Shown here piece by piece: positions 24,756 through 31,859 of a stretch of 33,916 bases of DNA (positions are counted from its first letter, which is position 1; each line of letters opens with the position of its first letter). The DNA lies in NCBI GenBank assembly GCA_007135085.1, contig SLJM01000231.1, positions 1-33,916 of the forward strand. Reading direction: 5' to 3'. Origin of the DNA: Myxococcales bacterium. GTDB taxonomy: Bacteria; Myxococcota_A; Bradymonadia; Bradymonadales; Bradymonadaceae. Made by a program: the position numbers and the translations under genes. The notes below the pieces were generated by a model. It was not told the DNA's origin. It did not search any database and saw nothing but the letters and a program-made list of their open reading frames with translations.

Positions 24756-27149
24756 CTATTGGACCAACGCCAAAAAATGCTCCACCGACCAGGCCGTGAG
24801 CCGGTCGGTGCGATCGCCACGGGTGCCGCGCTCTCCGAAGATCAGACAAAAGGGGGCGACCAATAGACCGAATTCGGGGCTCTCGATGGTCTGGAAGCTG
24901 TGGAGCAATTCGCCGGTCTCCAGATCGCGGAGGTCCACCGAATTGGTCATATTGAGCAGGGCCTCACCGATTTGAAATAGGGGAAGGTTGCCGTAGAGCA
25001 AGAGGGTCTCGGCGGCGGGCATGCTCCGCCATCGAATTGCGCCGTCGACGACACTGAAGCAGGTCAATTCGGCGCGGTCGGTGCGCACCAGCCCGTGGGG
25101 CTCGCCATCGATGGTCACCGGCAGAATCTGGGTGGGGGCGTTGATGCCGGCGCTCGACAGATCGAGGCGCCAGTTGATGTGGGGGTCGACGGCCTCCAGG
25201 TCGATGCCGACGAGCACGGTCTGGCCGTGACGCTCGAGAGCGACGATCATCCATCGGTCCACGAAACTTGGTGGGCCCAGGGTGCTGCCCGGCAGGCGCA
25301 ACTGCCAGACCGTGCGGCCCGTAAAGGGATAGAGGGCATACAGAGTGGAGCCCCGATGCAGGGGGTCTTGTGTCATCGAATACAGTCGTCCCTGGTGGAC
25401 CTGAGCGCCCAACTCCGGAGTTCCGCCGTGGCGGATCTTCCACAGCACGTCGCCGCTCCTCGGGTTGAGGGCAGCCATGGTGCCGTCGCTCGATTGAGCA
25501 CATACCAGGGGGCCGTCGAAGAGGATGGAGCGGATGCTGCCGGGAGCCATGGAGTGGCGCCAGACCACCTGGCCGGCGTCGTCGAAGCCGATGAGGTTGC
25601 CCTTGCCGGCGGCGAGGACTCCAAATTGGTGATCCTCATAGAAGGCGGCCCCCCGGATCCTGTCCAGCGACGCTCCGGCCTCGACCTGATTGAGGACTTC
25701 TCCGCTGCCCAGATCCAGGATCTCCAGGGTCTTGCCACCACCGCCGGCGATGATTCGATCGCCGCTGACGACGATGGCTCGCTTCGGACCGTTTTTGTCT
25801 CTGAGCCGTCGCCGCCACAACTCCTCGCCAGTTTGAGGGTCCACGCTGCTCACCCCGCCGGCTGAGATCATGACCAGCGACCGGTCGGTGAGGGTGATCG
25901 ACCTGAAGTCCAGCCCCTCCAATTGCAGGCTCCACCGTCGGTTTGGAAAGAGGGTGTGCACCGAGCGAAGAGGCCAGGGAAAACTGGCTCTCTTCGGCTC
26001 CCCGGTCAGCTCCGGTTCCACATGGCCCAGTCGGCGCAGATAATCTTCGGGCCGGTCGAGGTAGACGTTGCTGCCGCATAGGTCGTTGTACCATTTGCGT
26101 AATTTGCTCACCTCCTCTTCCAGGTCGACGAAGCGCTGATTGACCTTCAGGTGGGAGTTGCTCCGGCTCAGATCCTGAATGAAGAGCTCCGCCACGGAGA
26201 CCATGGCATCGAGACAATCCGTGGGACTTCCCGCCCAGTCGTGGTCGTCGCCGCTTTGGACATCACGGGCGCGCAGAATCCAGCGATCGCCTTCGCCGAT
26301 GACCGTCAGCGGCATATGGGCCAATTCGTTATCCAGCTCAAAGGCCGCTTCGCGCCGGCTCTCGAAGACGTTGAATAATTGCCGGCTTCGATCGAGGAGG
26401 CTCGCCAGGGCCAATACGGGATAGCCGTCGCATAAGAGCACTTCCTGGTTGTTGAACTCCGCTTCCAGCTGGCCCCGGGTCAACAGGGCATGGAGATCGA
26501 AGACATGGGCGCCCTGATAATTGGTCAGGCCCGCGTCGGCGGCGTCGAAACTATAGCGAAGGGTCAGCCCCCCGGCCGATGAAGTGGCTCCCACCCGCGG
26601 TTGAGGGTTGGCGGAGGCGACGTTGCGCGGCGGCAGAGACAACCGCCGTGCTCGCGTGAGGGTGGCCAGAGACTGGGAGATAGCCCGCACCGAATGATCG
26701 ACGCAGAGATGTTCGCAGACCTGAAAGAGATCGGTGAGCATCTGTTCGCCCACTGCGCACAGGGCGTCGACGAAGTCTCGGGCGTCGATCGACAGGTCGC
26801 GGGCCACCACCCGCCGCCTTCGGTCGATGCTGTAGACGCTGAGCAAAAGGGCTGGACCGTCGGCGACGATCGCCAGCTCCCAGGGCTCCTGATGAAATTC
26901 GATGATCGACTTCGTCGCCCGCCCCTCCACCAGATCCACCAGGGCGGACAGAAGATTTCCCACCAGGCCGAAGATCGCTTCTTCGGGGATCGGCGCCGTC
27001 AGGTTGGTGCCATCGATGACGATGTCGATGATATCCCGTAATTCCAGAACGTTGAGGGCGCTCTCGGCGGGGCGTACGGGCTGAAGGGAGTCGATGAATC
27101 GCGCGTCGTCTTGCCACTGATGTCCGACGATGATCTCTACGGAACTCAT
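24756..27149 (-). CDS. Cytoplasmic PQQ-type beta-propeller protein with duplicated N-terminal module
   Basis: The protein has 797 aa. There is no signal peptide, so it is expected in the cytosol, unlike most PQQ-like propellers. The C-terminal half (about 415-790) has repeats of the PQQ/BamB type: SSVDPQTGEELWRR, EILDLGSGEVLNQ, IGFDDAGQVVWRH, MAALNPRSGDVLWK, LYPFTGRTVWQL, VVDGAIRW and LRDLETGELLHSF. The N-terminal half holds two similar modules (about 85-150 and 275-340) of the form strand-strand-ARD-helix (PWELAIVADGP..., MPLTVIGEGDR...), suggesting internal duplication. It overlaps the upstream 174-aa gene by 4 nt, so the two are translationally coupled and probably interact. I do not recognise the N-terminal family. 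Confidence 0.75.
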   Translation of the reverse strand: MSSVEIIVGHQWQDDARFIDSLQPVRPAESALNVLELRDIIDIVIDGTNLTAPIPEEAIFGLVGNLLSALVDLVEGRATKSIIEFHQEPWELAIVADGPALLLSVYSIDRRRRVVARDLSIDARDFVDALCAVGEQMLTDLFQVCEHLCVDHSVRAISQSLATLTRARRLSLPPRNVASANPQPRVGATSSAGGLTLRYSFDAADAGLTNYQGAHVFDLHALLTRGQLEAEFNNQEVLLCDGYPVLALASLLDRSRQLFNVFESRREAAFELDNELAHMPLTVIGEGDRWILRARDVQSGDDHDWAGSPTDCLDAMVSVAELFIQDLSRSNSHLKVNQRFVDLEEEVSKLRKWYNDLCGSNVYLDRPEDYLRRLGHVEPELTGEPKRASFPWPLRSVHTLFPNRRWSLQLEGLDFRSITLTDRSLVMISAGGVSSVDPQTGEELWRRRLRDKNGPKRAIVVSGDRIIAGGGGKTLEILDLGSGEVLNQVEAGASLDRIRGAAFYEDHQFGVLAAGKGNLIGFDDAGQVVWRHSMAPGSIRSILFDGPLVCAQSSDGTMAALNPRSGDVLWKIRHGGTPELGAQVHQGRLYSMTQDPLHRGSTLYALYPFTGRTVWQLRLPGSTLGPPSFVDRWMIVALERHGQTVLVGIDLEAVDPHINWRLDLSSAGINAPTQILPVTIDGEPHGLVRTDRAELTCFSVVDGAIRWRSMPAAETLLLYGNLPLFQIGEALLNMTNSVDLRDLETGELLHSFQTIESPEFGLLVAPFCLIFGERGTRGDRTDRLTAWSVEHFLALVQ

Positions 27150-27670
27150 GAGGAATCACCGTGGATGGCTAGTTTTCCGGCTTTCGTCAGCTCTCGCCAC
27201 AAGGTGCTGCCGAATTCGATTCGATCCCGCAGGCACTCCGCGGCCGATTCGTCGACGTAGAGCTTTGAAATATGTTCGGAGTTGATCACGTCGCCGAAGA
27301 TGCTCTCTTCGAATTCGTTACGAGTCAAAGCGGCGACCCGATAATAGAGCTCGGTACAGACCACGAATTGCAGATGAAATCGGGTCAGCTCTCGACCTGC
27401 TTTGACGTGCTGGACCAGTGGGTTTTTAGAGGCCGATTCCACCCGGTGGAGGGGGCTTGTGGTGTCCGGGCAGGGCTCCATCATTCCCGCCCTGACCGGC
27501 CCAGACTTGCCGCTTCCCGACCTGCTGGCTTCACCTTTGGCCAGGGTCGCCTCGAAACGCTCGATGAGCACTTCCCGGATCGCCTCGTAGGCCCGCACCA
27601 CGTAGTCTGCATCGCCGCTCAACTCCAGGTCCAGCGATTCCGCTTCAATTTTGAGTTTGTTCTGGCTCAT
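27146..27670 (-). CDS. Conserved-looking 174-aa protein of unknown function, coupled to the propeller gene
   Basis: The 174-aa protein begins with a beta-hairpin-like LKIEAESLDLELSGDADYV followed by a helix (VRAYEAIREVLIERFE). A Gly/Ser/Pro-rich linker covers about 46-75, then a helical domain (FHLQFVVCTELYYRVAALTRNEF and IFGDVINSEHISKLYV). There is no signal peptide or membrane helix. Its stop overlaps the start of the propeller gene (ATGA), making a two-gene operon read from the candidate promoter at 27762-27791. The ribosome-binding site is weak (AAGAG about 8 nt upstream). I cannot assign a family. The N-terminal pattern looks like a small ligand- or protein-binding module. Confidence 0.65.
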   Translation of the reverse strand: MSQNKLKIEAESLDLELSGDADYVVRAYEAIREVLIERFEATLAKGEASRSGSGKSGPVRAGMMEPCPDTTSPLHRVESASKNPLVQHVKAGRELTRFHLQFVVCTELYYRVAALTRNEFEESIFGDVINSEHISKLYVDESAAECLRDRIEFGSTLWRELTKAGKLAIHGDSS

Positions 27671-28093
27671 GACAGGCTCTTATGGACAGGGCTCAAAGCT
27701 CGCTGATTCGGCCAACGCAGCTTGGGGGGGGCCCATTCCGATGGGCAAGGACGTTATCCCGATTATAGGTTTTGTTGGGAAGGTAGAACAAGGAGCACAT
27801 CCGACGGCCCAATCTTGGCGACACTTCAATGAGCCAATCGGAGATGAGAAGAAAATTCAAATTTCGTCGATCTTCGAGTTTGAGGCTAAAAACAGGGAGA
27901 TCCTCGCTGATCTTTAGGGGCAAAGGAGATATTTTTTGGGCTCATTACGAAAAATTCGTCGCCACCTTTCGATAATAGAATTGGCCCCTCTCGTTGATGA
28001 CCTCTACCCCCGCCGGGGGAGGTGGAGATTTGAGCGGTGGGACCTAAATATTCAGTCCATTGACGACGCTGTGCGGCTAAAAAGGAGATCCAA
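27671..28093. other. AT-richer divergent intergenic region, possible 69-aa ORF inside
   Basis: The interval is visibly more AT-rich than its surroundings between about 27760 and 27990. It holds the minus-strand promoter above and a CCCCC/GGGGG-cored stem-loop at 28001-28025. A TTG-initiated frame (27936-28145, 69 codons) has a well-placed AAGGAG (27923-27928). However, it overlaps the next gene by 52 nt and resembles no family, so I do not annotate it as a gene. No clear plus-strand promoter for 28094 was found. Confidence 0.4.
27762..27791 (-). promoter_or_regulatory. Candidate promoter of the 174-aa / propeller operon
   Basis: On the minus strand a perfect -10 TATAAT (plus 27762-27767) lies 18 bp after TTGTTC (plus 27786-27791). 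The transcript leader would contain a GCCCAT/ATGGGC hairpin (27731-27746) about 60 nt before the ATG. Confidence 0.55.
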
Positions 28094-28513
28094 ATGTCTT
28101 CCATCGACGGAGTTGGCAATTCGGGGATGTCGCCGACACAAATGAACAACACCAATAATGGTTCCAGTCAATCCGGTGACGGCTTCGGGGCCGTCATGTC
28201 ACAAGTGGCCGACGGCGCCTTGAGCACCGTTTCCCGGCTGGCTCCCATCGTACCCGGCGGCGAATTGGTCAAGATCGCCGCCGACGGCCTGCTCCAATTG
28301 AGGGGCTCGAGCCCCGGTGGGATGCCCGCAGGGGGCGACGATCAGATGGCGCAGATGTTCGAGATGCAAAAACAAAATCAGGCCTTCAACCTCCAATATA
28401 TGCAGCTTCAAAACGAGCTGCAGGAGGATAACCGTCGCTTCTCGACGATGAGTAATCTCATGAAAGTGCGCCACGATACGGCCAAAGCGGCGATCAATAA
28501 TATGCACGCCTGA
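28094..28513 (+). CDS. Small Gly/Asn-rich protein with helical C-terminus, possibly type III secretion filament/rod-like
   Basis: The protein has 139 aa and a strong AAGGAG ribosome-binding site. The N-terminus is Ser/Asn/Gly/Met-rich and disordered-looking, without a Sec signal. A central amphipathic or hydrophobic helix follows (FGAVMSQVADGALSTVSRLA, IVPGGELVKIAADGLL). A Gly/Pro linker leads to a long C-terminal helix rich in Gln/Met/Asn (MFEMQKQNQAFNLQYMQLQ, then SNLMKVRHDTAKAAINNM). The small size, leaderless disordered N-terminus and helical C-terminus resemble type III secretion needle or inner-rod subunits. The following TPR gene resembles a type III chaperone. This is inference from shape and context. 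No export-apparatus gene is in the window. Confidence 0.6.
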   Translation: MSSIDGVGNSGMSPTQMNNTNNGSSQSGDGFGAVMSQVADGALSTVSRLAPIVPGGELVKIAADGLLQLRGSSPGGMPAGGDDQMAQMFEMQKQNQAFNLQYMQLQNELQEDNRRFSTMSNLMKVRHDTAKAAINNMHA

Positions 28514-28573
28514 TCATCGCCGGGGGGATGCCGGCGGCAATGATGGTGCATTTTGGGGCAAGGAGAGAATAAT

Positions 28574-29062
28574 ATGAAATTATCGGAAACCGATATCGAG
28601 CATTCGAGCCCGAAGCAATTGGTGCAGCGGGCCTACGTGCTTATGAGCTTTGGCTACATCGAAGAGGCCCTCGAGGCCTGCGACGAGGCGGCCCGTCGAG
28701 CCGAAGAGCCCGACGACGAGGTCACCGCTCAGAGCGTCAAGGGGGCCATGCTCAGCGCCAGCGGACGTCCAAAGGAGGCGATACGCCAGCTCATGGGGCT
28801 GCGCCGAAAATATGGGGAGGCCATTTTGCCGGCCCTCTACCTGGCGGAGGCCTGTTTTTTGGCCGGCCGATCTCGGCGGGCCTGGAAGATCCTGGACGGC
28901 CTCGACCAAGAGCGACTGGGCCGAAGCCCCTGGGCGCAATTTGCCTCTCAACTTCGGGCGACCTGGGAACTTCTGAGCGACGTCGACGATTTGCCCGAGC
29001 CGGTGACCGTTCCTTTCGGTGTCGACGTCGATGGGCAGGACCGCCGCGGCAACAGCCACTGA
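28574..29062 (+). CDS. TPR protein, possibly a type III secretion-type chaperone
   Basis: The protein has 162 aa. ATG 28574 is preferred over 28553 because AAGGAGA lies 7 to 8 nt before it. There are about three TPR-like helix pairs: LVQRAYVLMSFGYIEEALEACDEA (shown as LMSFGYIEEALEAC), VKGAMLSASGRPKEAIRQLM and ALYLAEACFLAGRSRRAWKIL. There is no signal peptide. Length and TPR count fit class II (SycD-like) or SctG/HrpB1-like chaperones that hold small secreted subunits, and the upstream small helical protein would be the client. An ordinary TPR adaptor is equally possible. A GCCGG/CCGGC hairpin sits in the 60-nt gap before it. Confidence 0.65.
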   Translation: MKLSETDIEHSSPKQLVQRAYVLMSFGYIEEALEACDEAARRAEEPDDEVTAQSVKGAMLSASGRPKEAIRQLMGLRRKYGEAILPALYLAEACFLAGRSRRAWKILDGLDQERLGRSPWAQFASQLRATWELLSDVDDLPEPVTVPFGVDVDGQDRRGNSH

Positions 29063-29077
29063 CCGGAGATAGCATCC

Positions 29078-29509
29078 ATGAATATTGGATCCCATAACCT
29101 GATCTACTTTACCTCCTCTGGCGACGACCTGAGCACGGGGCTCAGCGAGCGTATTCGTAAGGCTCATGACGTGGCCGAAGCTGAGGCCTTGGATTCCCAG
29201 GCCCCGGCTTCAGAGCCCTGCGCCGGCGGGGAGGGGCGCCCCGGTGTCGACTCCGTGGGGGCGACGCTGCGCACCGCACTCGAGGAGATCGTCTCCGCCG
29301 TGGTTGCCGCCGATCGCGCCGACCCGCCCAACCTCCTCGACCAGGTCGTCGATGTCATCGTCGATGATCGCTTCCAGCGCCTGGACCTGGGCGACGACGA
29401 TCACCTGCGCGACCAGGTCTTTCACGCCATGCGCAGCGATCCGACGGTGATCGCCGAACTCGACGATATTCTCCAGGAGATTGCCCGCCAGCTGGCCGTG
29501 ACTAGTTAA
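29078..29509 (+). CDS. Small acidic helical protein of unknown function
   Basis: The protein has 143 aa. Its ATG is preceded by GGAGATAG and lies 15 nt after the TPR gene stop, so it is probably in the same operon. A short N-terminal part (MNIGSHNLIYFTSSGDDLST) is followed by a Gly/Pro/Ala-rich linker, then a helical, Asp-rich region: GATLRTALEEIVSAVVAADR, NLLDQVVDVIVDDRF, DHLRDQVFHAMRSD and AELDDILQEIARQLAV. There is no signal peptide, no membrane helix and only one Cys. I recognise no family. As the third member of a set of small leaderless proteins it could be a co-chaperone or a secreted partner. Confidence 0.6.
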   Translation: MNIGSHNLIYFTSSGDDLSTGLSERIRKAHDVAEAEALDSQAPASEPCAGGEGRPGVDSVGATLRTALEEIVSAVVAADRADPPNLLDQVVDVIVDDRFQRLDLGDDDHLRDQVFHAMRSDPTVIAELDDILQEIARQLAVTS

Positions 29510-29587
29510 ATGAACCTTGCTCCCCACCGCCACTGACCGTTATGGTTGGGCGGTGCGGTGAAAAATTGACTTAGTTGACGATCGTCC

Positions 29588-29893
29588 ATGGCCGAAAAAG
29601 CCCCACGAAATTCCCGAAATACAACCCTCGGGGTTCCGGGGCTCGAGTTGCCCGTGGGTCATTGTCCTCGGTGTGATAGGACTGTATTGGTGGCTCGAAT
29701 CTTGAACGACGATCACCTCGTCGATGGGTGCACTCATTGTGAGCGACCGATCGACAGCACCGAACTCGAATGGGTGACCCCCTCCGCGGTTATCAAATTG
29801 GGCTACGCCATCGACGGATTCGAAGCAGATGATTGTGATACACATGGCGGATGTAATGACGGAACCTGTGGGGTTCGCCAACCCGAGCGATGA
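29588..29893 (+). CDS. Small zinc-ribbon protein with Cys/His-rich C-terminus
   Basis: The protein has 101 aa. A zinc-ribbon is formed by GHCPRC and GCTHC (CPxC...CxxC, about residues 26-51). A separate C-terminal cluster DDCDTHGGCNDGTCGVRQ adds three Cys and a His, which could hold a second metal. Between them lies a WVTPSAVIKLGYAIDGFE segment. No signal peptide is seen, so it is cytoplasmic. The ribosome-binding site is weak. It follows the small-gene trio by 78 nt and precedes the GAF protein by 44 nt. I do not recognise a named family; a metal-binding adaptor or regulator is a fair guess. Confidence 0.65.
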   Translation: MAEKAPRNSRNTTLGVPGLELPVGHCPRCDRTVLVARILNDDHLVDGCTHCERPIDSTELEWVTPSAVIKLGYAIDGFEADDCDTHGGCNDGTCGVRQPER

Positions 29894-29937
29894 TGATGTT
29901 CGGGGGCGCGAGTGCTCACTGCCAGTAGGAGACTCAA

Positions 29938-31026
29938 ATGCAATATGAAGTGTTTATCCCGTCGCAGGAACAGGACGGATTCGACGTGACCGTTCGCGTG
30001 GAGGCGGCCAATTGGACGCAGGCCCTCAAGACCGGTCTCGATCGCACCGGCGAGGCGATGGTGCGAAACGTCATGTGCGATATCAAGAGCGATAACAGCA
30101 TCCACGTCACGGACGCGACCTCTCAGCGGGTCTTCGTCATCCGCGAAATCGAGGGCGGAGAAGAAGAAGAGGAAGCGGCCCCGACCCAGATGATGGACGC
30201 CGTGCCCGCTGCTGAGCAGCCCGCTCCTGCCCCGGAGCCCGAGCCCGAGCCTGAGCCCGAACCAGTGGCGGAGCCCGAGCCCGAACCGGAACCAGTGGCC
30301 GAGCCCGAGCCCGAGCCTCAGGTGGCGCAGCAAAAAGCTGCCAGCCAGAAACAGCGGGTCAATATGCAGGTCGGCTCCTCGACCTTCGAGGCCCTCCAGC
30401 GCGGCGATGAAGAAAACCAACCGAAGGTGCTCAGCGAGGAGCGACAGAAGTCCTCCGAACAGAGCGCCGTCGATATTGGCCGTGTTTCCGAGACCTCCGA
30501 AAAAGTCTCGGAGACCCTCATCGAAGACGTCTTTCTCGAGATCCAGGACATTCACGAAGGTGACAAGTCTATGGAGGAAGTGGTCGACTTCGTCATGGAT
30601 ATGGTCGTCGATAAGCTCAACGCTGAGAGCGGCTCTATTCTATTTGCCGACGTCAGCGGCCGTGAGCTCTATTTCGCCACCGCCCGCGGACCCAAGGCTG
30701 ACGAGATCATGGACTTTCGAGTGCCCATGGGCGAGGGAATCGTCGGATTCTGCTCTCGCGAAGGGGTGAGCCTGGCGATCAGCGACGCTCAGGAAGATCC
30801 TCGCTTCTACGAGGAGATCTCCAAGGCCCTCGGCTACGAGACGACCAGCCTGGCCTGCTCGCCAGTCCAGCACGAGGGCCGGGTCTACGGCGCCATCGAG
30901 GTGATCAATAAGCATGGCGGATCCACCTTTACGGGACAGGAGATCAGCGCCATGGCCTATATCGGCCGCCAGCTCGCTCAATTCGTGCACAATCTGATCA
31001 TGGATCGGGAGAAGCTCGAAGGCTGA
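29938..31026 (+). CDS. GAF-domain protein with Pro-Glu repeat linker
   Basis: The protein has 362 aa and a clear AGGAG ribosome-binding site. Residues 1 to about 75 form a small mixed alpha/beta module (MQYEVFIPSQEQDG..., ANWTQALKTGL, VFVIREIEGG). Residues about 95-130 are a low-complexity Pro-Glu/Val repeat encoded by near-repeating DNA (30222-30315). After a charged helical region, a GAF domain covers about 200-355: SGSILFADVSGRELYFATA, MDFRVPMGEGIVGFCSREG, AISDAQEDPRFYEEI and HEGRVYGAIEVINKHGG. No kinase, cyclase or output domain is present. It likely senses a small molecule or redox state and signals through the N-terminal module. A terminator follows at 31044-31082. Confidence 0.85.
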   Translation: MQYEVFIPSQEQDGFDVTVRVEAANWTQALKTGLDRTGEAMVRNVMCDIKSDNSIHVTDATSQRVFVIREIEGGEEEEEAAPTQMMDAVPAAEQPAPAPEPEPEPEPEPVAEPEPEPEPVAEPEPEPQVAQQKAASQKQRVNMQVGSSTFEALQRGDEENQPKVLSEERQKSSEQSAVDIGRVSETSEKVSETLIEDVFLEIQDIHEGDKSMEEVVDFVMDMVVDKLNAESGSILFADVSGRELYFATARGPKADEIMDFRVPMGEGIVGFCSREGVSLAISDAQEDPRFYEEISKALGYETTSLACSPVQHEGRVYGAIEVINKHGGSTFTGQEISAMAYIGRQLAQFVHNLIMDREKLEG

Positions 31027-31043
31027 TGGTGCGCGCCAAAAAG

Positions 31044-31082
31044 AAAAAAGCCCCGTCCGGTTTGACCGGTCGGGGCTTTTTC
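31044..31082. terminator. Bidirectional intrinsic terminator
   Basis: AGCCCCG pairs with CGGGGCT, with an inner CCGG/CCGG stem and a TTTGA loop (one T-T mismatch). A-rich sequence lies on the left and a T-run on the right. It ends the GAF gene on the plus strand and the small membrane protein gene on the minus strand. Confidence 0.9.
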
Positions 31083-31113
31083 TATTTCTAGATTTTATCT
31101 GCTCAGGTGAAGA

Positions 31114-31455
31114 TCATAGCGCCGTGCCGGCGATGACAGCAGAAAATCCGATGAACCCCAGCAAGAGCTTGATCACGGCCTGGACCAAAAATTGGACCAC
31201 TGCCACGCCGATGCCCTTGAAGAGGCCGATCTTGTAGACCGCCATGATTACCAGCAGCCATATCAGTGGTTTGAGCATCCATCCCACGAAGGGAACGAAT
31301 GCGGTTACCAGAAGAGCTACGTTGAGTAGGCCGGCCACCACGAGCGCTGTGGAAAACTTATTCTGGGCGCTCGCCTGACCGAGAAGTCCGAGCGCTACCT
31401 TGAGCGCCAGGGCCTGCACGAAGAAGCTGATGATGAGAAAGAGTATGGCCGACAT
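31114..31455 (-). CDS. Small hydrophobic membrane protein, unknown function
   Basis: The 113-aa protein is almost entirely hydrophobic, with about four membrane helices (about 3-27, 36-57, 59-78 and 82-108). It starts MSAILFLIISFFVQALALKV. Few charged residues are present, in short loops (KVA, QNKF, KPL, VYK, FKG, IKL), and no motif is visible. The ribosome-binding site GAGGGATT lies close to the ATG. It converges with the GAF gene over a shared terminator. I do not recognise a family. Confidence 0.7.
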   Translation of the reverse strand: MSAILFLIISFFVQALALKVALGLLGQASAQNKFSTALVVAGLLNVALLVTAFVPFVGWMLKPLIWLLVIMAVYKIGLFKGIGVAVVQFLVQAVIKLLLGFIGFSAVIAGTAL

Positions 31456-31572
31456 ATAATCCCTCGCGGGTCGAAGTGGTCGATCGTCGTCAAAATACCG
31501 CCTTGAACCAATCTACGCACAGACGGTGCCAGTCGCAAACAAAGTTCGGGAACTACTTTGTTCCATGACAGC

Positions 31573-31704
31573 GCTCGCTGCGCTCACGATCGTTGGTAGT
31601 TCGTGGTTCGTGGTTAACGGCGCCCTGCGGCGACCCCGGGGATCGATTCATCTCGATGATAGAACTACAAACCACTAACTACCAACCACGCGAGCGAAGC
31701 GAGC
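31573..31704. repeat. Long imperfect inverted repeat
   Basis: The left arm (31573-31608) and right arm (31670-31704) are near reverse complements. The outer GC-rich parts match 12 of 13 (GCTCGCT...GCTC type), the inner TTGGTAGTT/AACTACCAA parts 16 of 17, with a short mismatch between. The spacer is about 61 bp. It could fold into a large hairpin or be a non-autonomous mobile repeat. Confidence 0.7.
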
Positions 31705-31775
31705 CTAACCACGCGAGCGAAGCGAGCCTAACCACGCGAGCGAAGCGAGCCTAACCACGCGAGCGAAGCGAGCCT
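31686..31775. repeat. 23-bp tandem repeat, about 3.9 copies
   Basis: Perfect copies begin at 31686, 31709 and 31732, with a fourth of 21 bp at 31755. Each contains GCGAGCGAAGCGAGC, itself a near-palindrome. Units are contiguous, with no spacers. The first unit overlaps the right arm of the inverted repeat. Confidence 0.92.
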
Positions 31776-31859
31776 GCGATCGACAGCCTCTCGTTGGCCA
31801 TGTTAAAACGGTGGGAGTCGAGCCTTTTGGAATAGAGATCTTTTTGCGAGTGCCACGAA

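Larger units (their letters stand above)
31456..31859. other. Gene-free interval holding repeats
   Basis: No coding sequence with a credible start is seen. The interval contains an 8-bp inverted repeat AACAAAGT/ACTTTGTT (31538-31562) and the repeats listed separately at 31573-31775. A doubled TTCGTGG heptamer lies near 31600-31613. The promoter of the ligase gene at 31860 was not clearly located. Confidence 0.6.

Noticed and set aside
27936-28145. TTG-initiated 69-codon frame with AAGGAG upstream
   Set aside because: It overlaps the well-supported gene at 28094 by 52 nt and has no recognisable content. Kept only as a note in the intergenic entry.
31686-31775. CRISPR array
   Set aside because: Repeat units are contiguous with no unique spacers, and no cas gene is present.
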